The notes under the pieces are model-generated. The model ran no database searches. It saw nothing but the letters and a program-made list of their open reading frames with translations, and was not told where the DNA came from. This document shows, one piece after another, positions 52,107 to 61,566 of a stretch of DNA of 64,000 nucleotides. The stretch is from Marinicella gelatinilytica. Lineage in GTDB: Bacteria > Pseudomonadota > Gammaproteobacteria > Xanthomonadales > Marinicellaceae. A program made the translations under genes and the position numbers. The DNA is taken from positions 119,380-183,379 of the forward strand of contig NZ_JAPMLN010000003.1 in NCBI RefSeq assembly GCF_026410405.1, given 5' to 3'. Within the stretch, counting starts at the first letter, position 1; every line of letters begins with the position of its first letter.

Positions 52107-53483
52107 TTATTTAAAATGCCAGTTGGTGCCGTCAGCAGTGTCTTCAATAACAACGCCCATTGTATCTAATTCATCACGAATGTCATCTGAGCGTTGCCAG
52201 TTTTTTTCTGTTCGAGCAATTTCGCGTTCTTTTAGTAACTGCTCGATGGTGCTTTTAATGTTTTTATCAGTGACTTGCTTATCGTCAAACCACTGTGTGG
52301 GATTTTGTTGTAAAACACCCAATATTTGTGCAGAACTCATCAGTCGGCCTTTGATTTCAGTGAGCTCAGCAGAGCTTTCTGTTTTTTGCAAAGTTTTAGC
52401 CAGTGCGATTAATCGGGCAAATGCTTTTGGGGTGTTTAAATCATCATTTAAAGCGGCAACCAGTTCCTTGTCCGGTGCTGTCTCTTGGGTCTTGATGTGT
52501 GAAAAGTCAGCCAAAATTCGGTACAGGCGGTCTAATGTTTTCTGTGCCTGATGGATGCTGTCTGTGGACCAGTTTGCGGATTGTCGATAATGGGCATTGA
52601 GTAAAACCCAGCGCACAACCTCGCCGCCATGCTTGTCCACAACATCGCGGATTAGTTCAATATTGCCCAGGGATTTCGACATTTTTTGGTCGCTCATGGT
52701 AATGAAGCCATTGTGTAACCAGTAACGGGCGAATAGTGGCTGGTCATTGGCACAACAACTTTGCGCGATTTCATTTTCGTGATGTGGAAAGATTAAATCT
52801 TGACCACCACAATGTATGTCAATGACCTCGCCTAAATGTTTCGCTGCCATGGCGGAACATTCAATGTGCCAACCGGGTCGACCACGGCCCCAGGGACTCT
52901 CCCAACCGGGTAAGTCATCTGTAGATGGCTTCCAAAGCACGAAATCCCCCGGGTTTTTCTTGTAATCTGCAACATCAACACGGGCGCCGGCACGCATATC
53001 GTCGAGATCGCGTTTTGATAATTGTCCGTATTCGGGATAGGTGGTGACATCAAACAATACATGTCCGTCTTGTTCATACGCATGCTGTTTATCAATCAAG
53101 GTTTCAATCATGATAATCATTTCTGCGATGTGTTCGGTGGCGTGTGGCTCTATATCTGGCGGTAGCACATTCAGAGAGGCTAAGTCTTCATTATAGGCTT
53201 GGGCGTATTTGCCGGAAATGGCTTGTATGGATTGACCGCTTTGTTGTGATTGTTTATTTATTTTATCATCCACATCCGTGATATTGCGCGCAAAAACCAC
53301 TTGTGGGTAATGATGGCGTAATAGACGATTCAAGACATCAAAAACCACGGCCGGTCGGGCATTCCCGATATGTGCGTAGTTATACACGGTGGGACCGCAT
53401 AGATAAACGGTAACCCGATTTTTATCCAAGGGTATAAATGGCTCTTTTTCGCCGGTTAGGGTGTTTTGTAATTGCAATGCCAT
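52107..53483 (-). CDS. cysS: Cysteine-tRNA ligase
   Basis: A 458-residue class I synthetase. HIGN (of PTVYNYAHIGNARP) is the HIGH motif and KMSKS lies in SDQKMSKSLGN; the zinc site uses the CGPTVY cysteine and the later WHIECSAMAAKHLG block. The C-terminal DALR-type domain is intact. The frame extends to 53519, but the ATG at 53483 aligns with the E. coli start (461 residues). Sharing a transcript with sufE would group two cysteine-using genes. Confidence 0.95.
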   Translation of the reverse strand: MALQLQNTLTGEKEPFIPLDKNRVTVYLCGPTVYNYAHIGNARPAVVFDVLNRLLRHHYPQVVFARNITDVDDKINKQSQQSGQSIQAISGKYAQAYNEDLASLNVLPPDIEPHATEHIAEMIIMIETLIDKQHAYEQDGHVLFDVTTYPEYGQLSKRDLDDMRAGARVDVADYKKNPGDFVLWKPSTDDLPGWESPWGRGRPGWHIECSAMAAKHLGEVIDIHCGGQDLIFPHHENEIAQSCCANDQPLFARYWLHNGFITMSDQKMSKSLGNIELIRDVVDKHGGEVVRWVLLNAHYRQSANWSTDSIHQAQKTLDRLYRILADFSHIKTQETAPDKELVAALNDDLNTPKAFARLIALAKTLQKTESSAELTEIKGRLMSSAQILGVLQQNPTQWFDDKQVTDKNIKSTIEQLLKEREIARTEKNWQRSDDIRDELDTMGVVIEDTADGTNWHFK

Positions 53484-53690
53484 GGTATTTTGCAAATAAA
53501 AATGCCTATTGTAAATCATCGATTACGGCATTGCACAAAGATTCAAGCCAAGCAACCAAAAACGAAAGACTTTATGATTGATAAAATGATTTCAAATAAT
53601 CAGTCTTGTTATCGTCGTCAGTTTTTATGATAATAGGCGATTGTTTATTCCAGATGGCTTTTTATAACTCCATAAAAATCAATCAGTTAC

Positions 53691-54620
53691 ATGAAAAACC
53701 CTATGCCAAAAGTTGAGCAGCTGCACGTCAATTCTGCAATAAAAGCCAATAACCTTGTGCGGTTTACATATTTAAACCAACCGCAAGGTGATGATTTAAC
53801 CGTTGTCTTACCGTTTGAGGTTTTGGCACAATCAAACGGCTACCAGGAAATTTGGCAAGACGGTGGTCAAACCACTGAGATAATAAGACAAGATAACCGT
53901 TTATCCATCAAAAGTGAATTTTTTCTGGTGCTGATTTATACATCAGAATCTCCGCATTTAGATGATGTGGTCAGCGATGTCTATAACGATGCTTTACAAA
54001 GCAGCCAAGATAAAGACTATCCACATTTAATTCGTGTTTGGAATTTCTTCCCAGCCATTAATGATGATATGGGTGGTATGGAAAATTATCAGCGATTTTG
54101 TGTTGCCCGTCATGCTTTACTGGATCAACATAACCAACTGGGTCAACCCAATCCGGCAGCCACAGCCATCGGCACTCATAATCATAAATCAACTTATGTG
54201 TTTGTATTTTCCAAAACATCCGGAAAGGTGATTGAAAACAACCGGCAGGTGTCTGCCTGGGAATATCCATTGCATTATTCTCCAAAACAACCGCGTTTTT
54301 CGCGGGCCTTACAGTTTGGTGATTTATTGATGTGCAGTGGCACTGCCAGTGTCGTTGGTCATGAAACCAAGCATAAAGACGACTTGTTGTTACAATTCAA
54401 AGAATGTATGGCTAATATTAATGTGTTGTTAACTGCCTCCGACATTGATGTACCATTAGAAGGTGGCTTATTTCGGTTTTATTTACGGGATTCAGCTGAT
54501 TTAAATAGTTTGCAACAATACATTGCACAAGCAGGATTGCGTCAATTTGTGATTTTGGGTGGTGATATTTGTCGTGAAGACTTATTGGTTGAATGTGAGG
54601 CAGTGTTTCAAAACAACTAA
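53691..54620 (+). CDS. Chorismatase-like protein (XanB2/FkbO/Hyg5 family)
   Basis: A 309-residue protein. The second half matches the family: RVWNFFPAINDDMGGMENYQ, then NPAATAIGTHN, VSAWEYPLHYSPKQPRFSRA and MCSGTASVVGHETKH. Family members act on chorismate: FkbO gives dihydroxycyclohexadiene carboxylate, Hyg5 gives 3-hydroxybenzoate, and Xanthomonas XanB2 gives 3- and 4-hydroxybenzoate for xanthomonadin and ubiquinone. Which product forms here cannot be told by eye. The fold resembles RidA-like trimers. There is no ubiC or pigment cluster in the window. It precedes the Clp-like gene by 97 bases. Confidence 0.75.
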   Translation: MKNPMPKVEQLHVNSAIKANNLVRFTYLNQPQGDDLTVVLPFEVLAQSNGYQEIWQDGGQTTEIIRQDNRLSIKSEFFLVLIYTSESPHLDDVVSDVYNDALQSSQDKDYPHLIRVWNFFPAINDDMGGMENYQRFCVARHALLDQHNQLGQPNPAATAIGTHNHKSTYVFVFSKTSGKVIENNRQVSAWEYPLHYSPKQPRFSRALQFGDLLMCSGTASVVGHETKHKDDLLLQFKECMANINVLLTASDIDVPLEGGLFRFYLRDSADLNSLQQYIAQAGLRQFVILGGDICREDLLVECEAVFQNN

Positions 54621-54717
54621 AAAATAGGTTATGATGTTAGTGAAGGGTAATAATTTCAAAACAAGTCAATCAATCATTGATTTAACAGATAACTATAGAC
54701 CTATATAGGATACAGAC

Positions 54718-55464
54718 ATGTCAGACGTGTTTAATGATACAGAATATGATGAGCTTTATTTAAGCGAGCGCTATCAAAACAGCAGTTTTTTTGAGCTCAG
54801 TGTGGAGTCGATGAATCGATTTTTATCGATGTGTCATCGCCGTAAATTCCCCAACAAAACCACCCTGATTCGCCCGGGTGATTTGGCCAATACCCTGTAT
54901 TACATTGTGAGCGGTTCAGTCACCATTTCTTATGAAAATGACGAAGGCAAGGAACTTGTTTTGGCTTATCTGAATAAAGGTGACTTTATCGGTGAGATGG
55001 GCTTGTTCATGAAAACCGAACGTCGCGAAGTGATGGTCAAAGCCAAAGAAAAAACAGAAGTCGCTGAAATCGGCTACATGCGTTTGGGGCAATTATTCCA
55101 AAATGAACTGAAAGACGACGCCAGCCATATTTTATATGCCATCGGCACCCAATTAACCCATCGTTTGCTACAAACTTCGCGCAAAGTACATCGTCTGGCT
55201 TTTTTAGACGTGACCGGGCGAATTGCCCGTACTTTATTGGATTTATGTAAAGAGCCGGCGGCATTGTCGCACCCGGAAGGCACCCAGATAAAAGTATCGC
55301 GTCAGGAAATCTCTCGCATTGTCGGCTGTTCCAGAGAGATGGCCGGTCGGGTACTGAAGGAATTGCAAACCCAGGGTAGTATTGCTGTTAAAGGGCACAC
55401 CATTGTTATTTTGCACAAACGTGAAGATAAGCCGGCGATTGATGATAAACCAGCAGACGATTAA
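54718..55464 (+). CDS. clp: CRP/FNR-family regulator resembling Xanthomonas Clp
   Basis: A 248-residue regulator. Residues about 35-150 form the cyclic-nucleotide fold with RPGDLANTLYYIVSGSV and GEMGLFMKTERREVMV; the HTH is VSRQEISRIVGCSREMAGRVL, nearly identical to CRP and Clp. In CRP the cAMP phosphate is bound by R82-S83; here the pair is R103-E104. A Glu at this position is also in Xanthomonas Clp, which responds to cyclic di-GMP and not cAMP. The extensions at both ends are longer than in E. coli CRP (210). It probably recognises TGTGA-type sites. Confidence 0.88.
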   Translation: MSDVFNDTEYDELYLSERYQNSSFFELSVESMNRFLSMCHRRKFPNKTTLIRPGDLANTLYYIVSGSVTISYENDEGKELVLAYLNKGDFIGEMGLFMKTERREVMVKAKEKTEVAEIGYMRLGQLFQNELKDDASHILYAIGTQLTHRLLQTSRKVHRLAFLDVTGRIARTLLDLCKEPAALSHPEGTQIKVSRQEISRIVGCSREMAGRVLKELQTQGSIAVKGHTIVILHKREDKPAIDDKPADD

Positions 55465-55477
55465 ATAACTTTAAGCA

Positions 55478-55495
55478 TTGTCATATTGTCGTCAT
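55478..55495 (+). promoter_or_regulatory. Pho-box-like direct repeat upstream of phoB
   Basis: TTGTCAT (55478-55484) and TCGTCAT (55489-55495) are direct repeats with an 11-bp period, the geometry of PhoB boxes (CTGTCAT units). Located 47 bases before phoB, they fit positive autoregulation under phosphate limitation. Confidence 0.6.
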
Positions 55496-55541
55496 GAAAC
55501 CACTTTAAGATACCGTTGTTTTTAAAGCTGCCTGATTAATT

Positions 55542-56228
55542 ATGACAAAACAAATTATCATCGTTGAAGATGATCCGGCCATTCGTGAAATGATGGCGTT
55601 TTCTTTGAGCAATGCAAATTTTCAGGTCTGTAAAGCAGAGAATGTCACCCAAGCTTTAGATTTATTACAGCGCCAACGTCCTGATTTGGCGGTGATTGAT
55701 TGGGGCTTGCCGGATATCAGCGGGTTGGAATTAGTGGCCATGATTCGCCGTGATGATGTGCTTAAAGATTTACCCATTATCATGTTAACAGCCCGCGCTG
55801 AAGAACGGGATAAAATAAAAGGTTTGGAATACGGTGCCGATGATTATTTAACCAAACCGGTATCCGTTCAAGAATTAATTGCCCGTATCAACGCCCATCT
55901 TCGGCGGGCACAGGGCTATGAAGAAAACAGACAGATAAACTATCATAACATCCGTTTAGAGGTGGATGCGCACCGAGTTTGGGTGGATGACGAAGCACTT
56001 TTACTGAGTTTAACCGAGTTTAAGTTGCTCAAATTATTATTGCAAAACAGCGAAAAGCTGCTTAGCCGCGAACGGATACTGAACCATGTGTGGGGTCACA
56101 ATGCCACGGTCGAAGATCGCACTGTGGATGTTCATATATTACGTTTACGTAAAGCCTTAAAACCCTTCAACAAAGAACGTTGGATTAAAACCGTGCGCGG
56201 TGTCGGTTATCAACTCATGCAAGACTGA
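55542..56228 (+). CDS. phoB: Phosphate-regulon response regulator PhoB
   Basis: A 228-residue OmpR-type regulator. The receiver domain has the acidic pair E9-D10, the phosphorylation site D53 (AVIDWGLPD), the T of MLTAR and K106 or so in YLTKPVS. The winged-helix C-terminus has LTEFKLLKLLLQN and VDVHILRLRKAL with GVGYQL at the end. Identification as PhoB (rather than another OmpR member) rests on overall similarity and the Pho-box-like repeat. No phoR follows; uvrA converges 9 bases after the stop. Confidence 0.88.
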   Translation: MTKQIIIVEDDPAIREMMAFSLSNANFQVCKAENVTQALDLLQRQRPDLAVIDWGLPDISGLELVAMIRRDDVLKDLPIIMLTARAEERDKIKGLEYGADDYLTKPVSVQELIARINAHLRRAQGYEENRQINYHNIRLEVDAHRVWVDDEALLLSLTEFKLLKLLLQNSEKLLSRERILNHVWGHNATVEDRTVDVHILRLRKALKPFNKERWIKTVRGVGYQLMQD

Positions 56229-56237
56229 AATCCAATT

Positions 56238-59066
56238 TTACTTGAGCATAGGCGCTAAAAAACGACCGGTGTGGCTTTTCTTATCTTTGGCAATGTGTTC
56301 AGGGCTGCCTTCGGCCAATATTTCACCACCACCCTGACCCCCTTCAGGACCTAAATCAATAATCCAATCCGCGGTTTTAATGACATCCAAATTATGCTCA
56401 ATCACAACAATGGTGTTGCCATTATCCCGAAGCCGATGCAGCACCTTAAGTAATTGTTTGACGTCTGCAAAATGCAGGCCGGTGGTGGGTTCATCTAAAA
56501 TATAAACAGTTTGACCGGTGTCGCGTTTGGATAATTCTTTGGCCAGTTTAACCCGTTGCGCTTCGCCGCCGGATAAGGTGGTGGCATTTTGTCCTAAGGT
56601 GATATAACTCAAACCCACGTCCAACAGTGTTTGTAGTTTATCAGCCACTTTAGGAATGGCACTGAAAAACTCCGCCGCTTCCTCAACCGTCATGGAAAGT
56701 ACTTGATAAATGTTTTTACCTTTGTATTTCACATCCAGCGTTTCGCGGTTATAGCGTTTCCCTTGGCAGGTATCACAAGTGACATAAACATCCGGTAAAA
56801 AATGCATTTCTACTTTAATCAAACCATCGCCTTGACAGGCTTCACAGCGTCCGCCTTTCACATTAAAGCTAAAACGTCCGGGCTTATAGCCGCGGGTCCT
56901 GGCTTCCGGCGTGGCTGCAAACATGTCTCGAATTGGACCAAATAATTGGGTATAAGTGGCGGGATTGGAACGCGGTGTGCGACCAATGGGTTTTTGGTCA
57001 ATTTCTACCACTTTATCAAATAATTCGATGTGCTCAAAACGGTCATAAGGTTGTGGTTGTTGTGATGCACGGTTTAATTCGTTGGCCAGAATTTTGTAAA
57101 AGGTTTCATTAATTAAAGTGGATTTGCCTGACCCTGACACGCCGGTAATACACGTTAATAGTCCTGCGGGAATGGTTAAATCGACATGTTTTAAATTATT
57201 ACCCGAAGCACCAATCAGTTTAAACAGTTTATCTTTATCGATTGGGTGTCGCTTTTTAGGGATATCGATGGCCAGTTGACCAATTAAATATTGTCCGGTA
57301 ATGGAGTTTGGGTTGTTACAAATATCTTCGGGCGTTCCCTGGGCGACAATTTCACCGCCATGAACACCGGCACCTGGTCCAATATCAACCACATGATCGG
57401 CGGTACGAATGGCGTCTTCATCGTGTTCAACGACAATCACTGTATTGCCTAGGTTTTTTAAATTAACCAGGGTTTTTAATAATTTTTCATTGTCGCGTTG
57501 ATGCAGGCCGATAGAAGGCTCGTCAAGGACATACATCACCCCAACCAAACCGGCACCAATTTGACTGGCTAATCTGATGCGTTGTGCTTCTCCGCCTGAT
57601 AATGAATCGGCTTTGCGGTCTAAAGTCAGATAGTTCAATCCCACATTAACTAAAAAACTCAAGCGTTCCTTAATTTCTTTAATGATTTTCTCGGCAATTT
57701 GACCTTTTTGACCAACCAGTTTTAATTGTTCAAAATGTTGATGTGCCTGAGCAATGGATAAGGCATTGACGGTGGGGAGATTGGTACCTTCCACAAAAAC
57801 ATTGCGCGCACTTTCGTTTAAGCGTTGGCCATGACATACCGGGCAAGGTTTTTTGCTAACAAATTTATTGAGTTCTTCGCGCACCATGGATGATTCGGTT
57901 TCTTGGTATCTGCGCTTGTAGTTGTTAGCAATGCCTTCAAAAGGATGGCTGCGCTGGTATTCGCCTTTGTCACTGTAATAGGTGAATTTAATGGGTGTCT
58001 TGCCGCTGCCATGAAATAATACCTCTTGCACCTCATCGGATAAATCTTTTAAGGGCGTATTGACATCAAAATCATAAGCCTGGCCCAGGGCCTTAAGCAT
58101 TTGAAAATACCAACCATGGCGTTTGTCCCAGCCGCGAATGGCGCCTTGCGCCAGGGATAAATCCCAATTTTGCACGATGCGCTGCGGATCAAAAAATTGA
58201 CTAATCCCTAAGCCGTCGCATTCAGGACAAGCACCGTTCGGTGAGTTAAAAGAAAACAAGCGAGGTTCCAGCTCACTTAACGAGTAATCACATACCGGAC
58301 ATGAAAACAAGGAGCTAAACAATAAATCGACCGGCTTTTGGTCATCGCTGTCATCAAATGAGACCACCTGGGCGAGGCCATCACTTAAGGATAAAGCCGT
58401 TTCAAAAGATTCTGCCAGACGTTGTGCCATATCGTCTTTAATCCGAAAACGATCGACCACCGCTTCAATGTCATGTTTTTGTTTGGGGTTGAGTTTCGGT
58501 AAATCGTCTATGTTATAGACCCGACCATCAATACGCACCCGCACAAAACCACTGCCACGCAATTGATCCATCAGCAGTAAATGCTCACCTTTGCGGTTTC
58601 GCACCACCGGCGCCAGCAGCATCAGTTTGGGATTGTTTTCGAGGGCTAACACCGTGTCCACCATTTGTGAAACCTCTTGGGCCTCTAATGAAATATCATG
58701 TTGTGGACACCGTGGGGTACCGATGCGGGCATACAATAACCGGAGATAATCGTATATTTCTGTGATGGTACCGACGGTTGAACGTGGATTGTGTGAGGTT
58801 GATTTTTGTTCGATGGAAATTGCCGGCGACAGACCTTCAATGTGATCTAGATCGGGCTTGTCCATCATCGATAAAAATTGGCGTGCATAAGCGGACAATG
58901 ATTCCACATAGCGGCGCTGGCCTTCGGCATAAATGGTATCAAAAGCCAATGAGGATTTACCAGAGCCGGAAAGCCCGGTGATAACAATAAACTGATCACG
59001 CGGTAAGTCAACGTCAATATTTTTTAAGTTGTGGGTTCTGACGCCGCGCAGTGAAATATATTTCAT
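56238..59066 (-). CDS. uvrA: Excinuclease ABC subunit A
   Basis: A 942-residue DNA-damage recognition ATPase of nucleotide excision repair. Two ABC modules have [14 protein letters not shown] and [14 protein letters not shown]alker A sites and [12 protein letters not shown] and [12 protein letters not shown] signatures. Zinc-finger cysteines are visible in [14 protein letters not shown]...CPEC, in CPVCHGQRL and in [10 protein letters not shown]...CDTC. Length matches E. coli (940). It acts with UvrB and UvrC, not encoded here. The upstream 209-bp gap separates it from the divergent TonB receptor gene. Confidence 0.97.
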   Translation of the reverse strand: MKYISLRGVRTHNLKNIDVDLPRDQFIVITGLSGSGKSSLAFDTIYAEGQRRYVESLSAYARQFLSMMDKPDLDHIEGLSPAISIEQKSTSHNPRSTVGTITEIYDYLRLLYARIGTPRCPQHDISLEAQEVSQMVDTVLALENNPKLMLLAPVVRNRKGEHLLLMDQLRGSGFVRVRIDGRVYNIDDLPKLNPKQKHDIEAVVDRFRIKDDMAQRLAESFETALSLSDGLAQVVSFDDSDDQKPVDLLFSSLFSCPVCDYSLSELEPRLFSFNSPNGACPECDGLGISQFFDPQRIVQNWDLSLAQGAIRGWDKRHGWYFQMLKALGQAYDFDVNTPLKDLSDEVQEVLFHGSGKTPIKFTYYSDKGEYQRSHPFEGIANNYKRRYQETESSMVREELNKFVSKKPCPVCHGQRLNESARNVFVEGTNLPTVNALSIAQAHQHFEQLKLVGQKGQIAEKIIKEIKERLSFLVNVGLNYLTLDRKADSLSGGEAQRIRLASQIGAGLVGVMYVLDEPSIGLHQRDNEKLLKTLVNLKNLGNTVIVVEHDEDAIRTADHVVDIGPGAGVHGGEIVAQGTPEDICNNPNSITGQYLIGQLAIDIPKKRHPIDKDKLFKLIGASGNNLKHVDLTIPAGLLTCITGVSGSGKSTLINETFYKILANELNRASQQPQPYDRFEHIELFDKVVEIDQKPIGRTPRSNPATYTQLFGPIRDMFAATPEARTRGYKPGRFSFNVKGGRCEACQGDGLIKVEMHFLPDVYVTCDTCQGKRYNRETLDVKYKGKNIYQVLSMTVEEAAEFFSAIPKVADKLQTLLDVGLSYITLGQNATTLSGGEAQRVKLAKELSKRDTGQTVYILDEPTTGLHFADVKQLLKVLHRLRDNGNTIVVIEHNLDVIKTADWIIDLGPEGGQGGGEILAEGSPEHIAKDKKSHTGRFLAPMLK

Positions 59067-59275
59067 GGGTTTTTAATAGTTGTCCGTTTGGAGGTGGTCA
59101 AAAGGGGGCTATTTTAGCGTAAACCGTCTACAAACCGAAATAAGCTTTAAAACTTAGTCATTATGTGGGAGCGATTGTCAAAGTGGCGTGATAATAGCCT
59201 GTTCACTTTATTGGCTGCGACAATTTGTCACATCACAGGGCCCAGTTAACTATATAAAATACCGCCTTTTAAAAA

Positions 59276-61363
59276 ATGAACCGAAACATGAAATCCCTAT
59301 ATTTCACCGTATTTTTACTTGTTTTTCCTGTACTAAACTTATTGGCCGCTGAACAAACACCCAGTGATGAAGAAAATCTGGATGATATCGTGGTGCCCGG
59401 AGTGATTTTAGCATTGCCGTCCGTTAAATTGTTCCCCGAGCAGTCATCGGTGATGTCGGATACCGCCGAAGTCCTTAAAAAAATGCCTGGTGCAAACGTC
59501 AATCGCAATGGTTCTTTAAGCGGTATTGCCCAATACCGCGGCTTATTCGGTGATCGCGTCAATGTCAACAATAACGGTCATCAAGTGTTGTCATCTTGTA
59601 GCAATGCCATGGATGCGCCGATGAGTCATCTGCCGGCTTCCCAGGTTGATGCCGTGGTGTTATACCGTGGTATCAGTCCAATTAGTCAGGGCATAGAAAC
59701 CATTGGTGGTAGTATTGACGTGATTAGTAAGAAAATCGCCACTCAGGAATCAGGTTTAAGCGGTGATCTTAATTTAGGTTATAACAGTGTCAATGAAGGC
59801 TTGTTAGGCGGTGTTAATTTGGCGGCTAAAAAAGGCCATCACGGCTGGCAATTGGGCGTTTCCTATGAAGATGCTGATAGCTATGAATTTCCCGGTGGCA
59901 GCAACTATTTTACCGGAATCAATCGTGAATTTTATAAGCTGGCTTATCAATATGAAGATGATAACCGCTTCTTTGAAATTGCCAGTAATTATAATGATAC
60001 CGGAGAAACAGGAACTCCGGCTTTACCCATGGATATTACCTATGCCAGGGGTGGGGTAACATCTGTTCAATTTAATCAGAATCTGGACAATGAATGGTCA
60101 TTTTTTGTGGATGGCTCAATTCAAGACACCGATCATTTAATGGACAATTACCGCTATCGCCAACAAATGCCGGCCATGTATCGTGAGTCTTTTACCACGT
60201 TATCTCAAACCGCTTTAACCTTTGGCGCACTAAAGAAGTGGAATTCCGGTGATTTAATGCTGGGTTATGATTATGACATGACTGAACATGGCGCCGATAT
60301 CAGCAGTCCCGCCAATGCCATGCTGGCTATAAAAAATTATGATACTGAGCGCCAGCGACACAGTGCATTTGCAGAATGGCAGCAACAATTAAATCAACAA
60401 CACAGTTTGGTGTTGGGTTTACGAGCCACATACGTTTCACAGGATGCAGCGGATGTGGCCAGTTCAATGGCGATGATGAATAACGATATGGCTCATTTGC
60501 ATCGCACCTTACGCGATCGATTTAACGCTGCTGATCGAGCAACCAGTGACAGCAATATTGATTTAGCCTTCAACTGGAAACACCGCGTCAATGAGCACCT
60601 CCAAATGGATTATGGCGTGGCGATGAAAAATCGCACACCCGGTTATCAGGAACTGTATTTATGGCTGCCACTGGAAGCCACTGCAGGCTTGGCCGATGGT
60701 CGCCAATATTTAGGCAACTTAGCACTGAATTCGGAAACCGCCTATCAGTTGGAATGGGGCATTGCTTACCAACGCGGTGGTTTCCAAATGGAACCCCATT
60801 TGTTTTATCACCGTATAGACGATTATATTCAAGGTATTCCCAATACTTTGATGCCGGCACCGAATGGTACTTTACGTTATGCCAACGTTGATGGTGAATT
60901 GTATGGCGCTGATCTCACCTTGCGTTATCGCTTTTCCGATCACTGGTCACTTACTCATGTCAGCAGTTATGTGCGTGGTCAGCGGCGTGATGTTGATGAT
61001 AATTTATACCGGATTGCGCCATTGAATGGCCACACAGAAATCAGTTATGAGCGCAATGCCTGGCGTTTTTCAGCTGAAATGGTCAATGTTGCCAAACAGG
61101 ATAAGGTGGCATTAACAAATAATGAGAAAACCACACCCGGTTATGGAATCTTGAATTTAGCGGTTGATTATAAGATTGGCCAAATGCAACGCATTAATGC
61201 GCAGTTTAGCAATGTTTTTGATAAGCGTTATTATGACCACACCGGCGGTTATAACCGCAATAATCTTAATTCTGATGTCGGTTTTAACAACAATGATTTG
61301 ACTGCATTTCGTTTACCCGGTGAAGGATTTGGCATGGCCGTGACTTATTTTTTGCAGTGGTAA
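59276..61363 (+). CDS. TonB-dependent receptor with CxxxM motif (possibly copper, OprC/NosA-like)
   Basis: A 695-residue outer-membrane receptor. The signal peptide is residues 1-25 or so (cleaved near LLA-AEQ), and ATG 59288 is an alternative start. The plug has AQYRGLFGDRVNVNNNGHQVLSSC, followed by NAMDAPMSHLPASQ, giving C-S-N-A-M. OprC of Pseudomonas binds copper with a CxxxM plus HxM site, and the MDxPxSx context is similar. I could not find a clear HxM partner. The barrel ends VTYFLQW with a terminal aromatic. The downstream OPT transporter suggests uptake of a metal complex. Confidence 0.8.
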   Translation: MNRNMKSLYFTVFLLVFPVLNLLAAEQTPSDEENLDDIVVPGVILALPSVKLFPEQSSVMSDTAEVLKKMPGANVNRNGSLSGIAQYRGLFGDRVNVNNNGHQVLSSCSNAMDAPMSHLPASQVDAVVLYRGISPISQGIETIGGSIDVISKKIATQESGLSGDLNLGYNSVNEGLLGGVNLAAKKGHHGWQLGVSYEDADSYEFPGGSNYFTGINREFYKLAYQYEDDNRFFEIASNYNDTGETGTPALPMDITYARGGVTSVQFNQNLDNEWSFFVDGSIQDTDHLMDNYRYRQQMPAMYRESFTTLSQTALTFGALKKWNSGDLMLGYDYDMTEHGADISSPANAMLAIKNYDTERQRHSAFAEWQQQLNQQHSLVLGLRATYVSQDAADVASSMAMMNNDMAHLHRTLRDRFNAADRATSDSNIDLAFNWKHRVNEHLQMDYGVAMKNRTPGYQELYLWLPLEATAGLADGRQYLGNLALNSETAYQLEWGIAYQRGGFQMEPHLFYHRIDDYIQGIPNTLMPAPNGTLRYANVDGELYGADLTLRYRFSDHWSLTHVSSYVRGQRRDVDDNLYRIAPLNGHTEISYERNAWRFSAEMVNVAKQDKVALTNNEKTTPGYGILNLAVDYKIGQMQRINAQFSNVFDKRYYDHTGGYNRNNLNSDVGFNNNDLTAFRLPGEGFGMAVTYFLQW

Positions 61364-61409
61364 GTCGTTAGTAATTTAATTCGTAAATCAAAACAAATCA
61401 AAAACATCT

Positions 61410-61469
61410 GAGACCTTTGTATCAAACTGAGTTGGTTTTGACGTGATTCATGTTTACTGCAAAGGTCTC
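61410..61469. repeat. Inverted repeat between the TonB receptor and OPT genes
   Basis: GAGACCTTTG (61410-61419) and CAAAGGTCTC (61460-61469) are perfect 10-bp inverted repeats around 40 bases. No T run follows, so it is not a standard terminator. The GAGACCTTTG ends recall termini of some IS5-type elements, so a miniature element is possible. Confidence 0.5.
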
Positions 61470-61566
61470 CAATAGTGACACCTTGTTTTATGATGTTCTA
61501 AAAACCATGCAAGCCAAAGACAATTCCAGTATGATAATGACTTTTTAACATAATAGAGGAGGCCTT

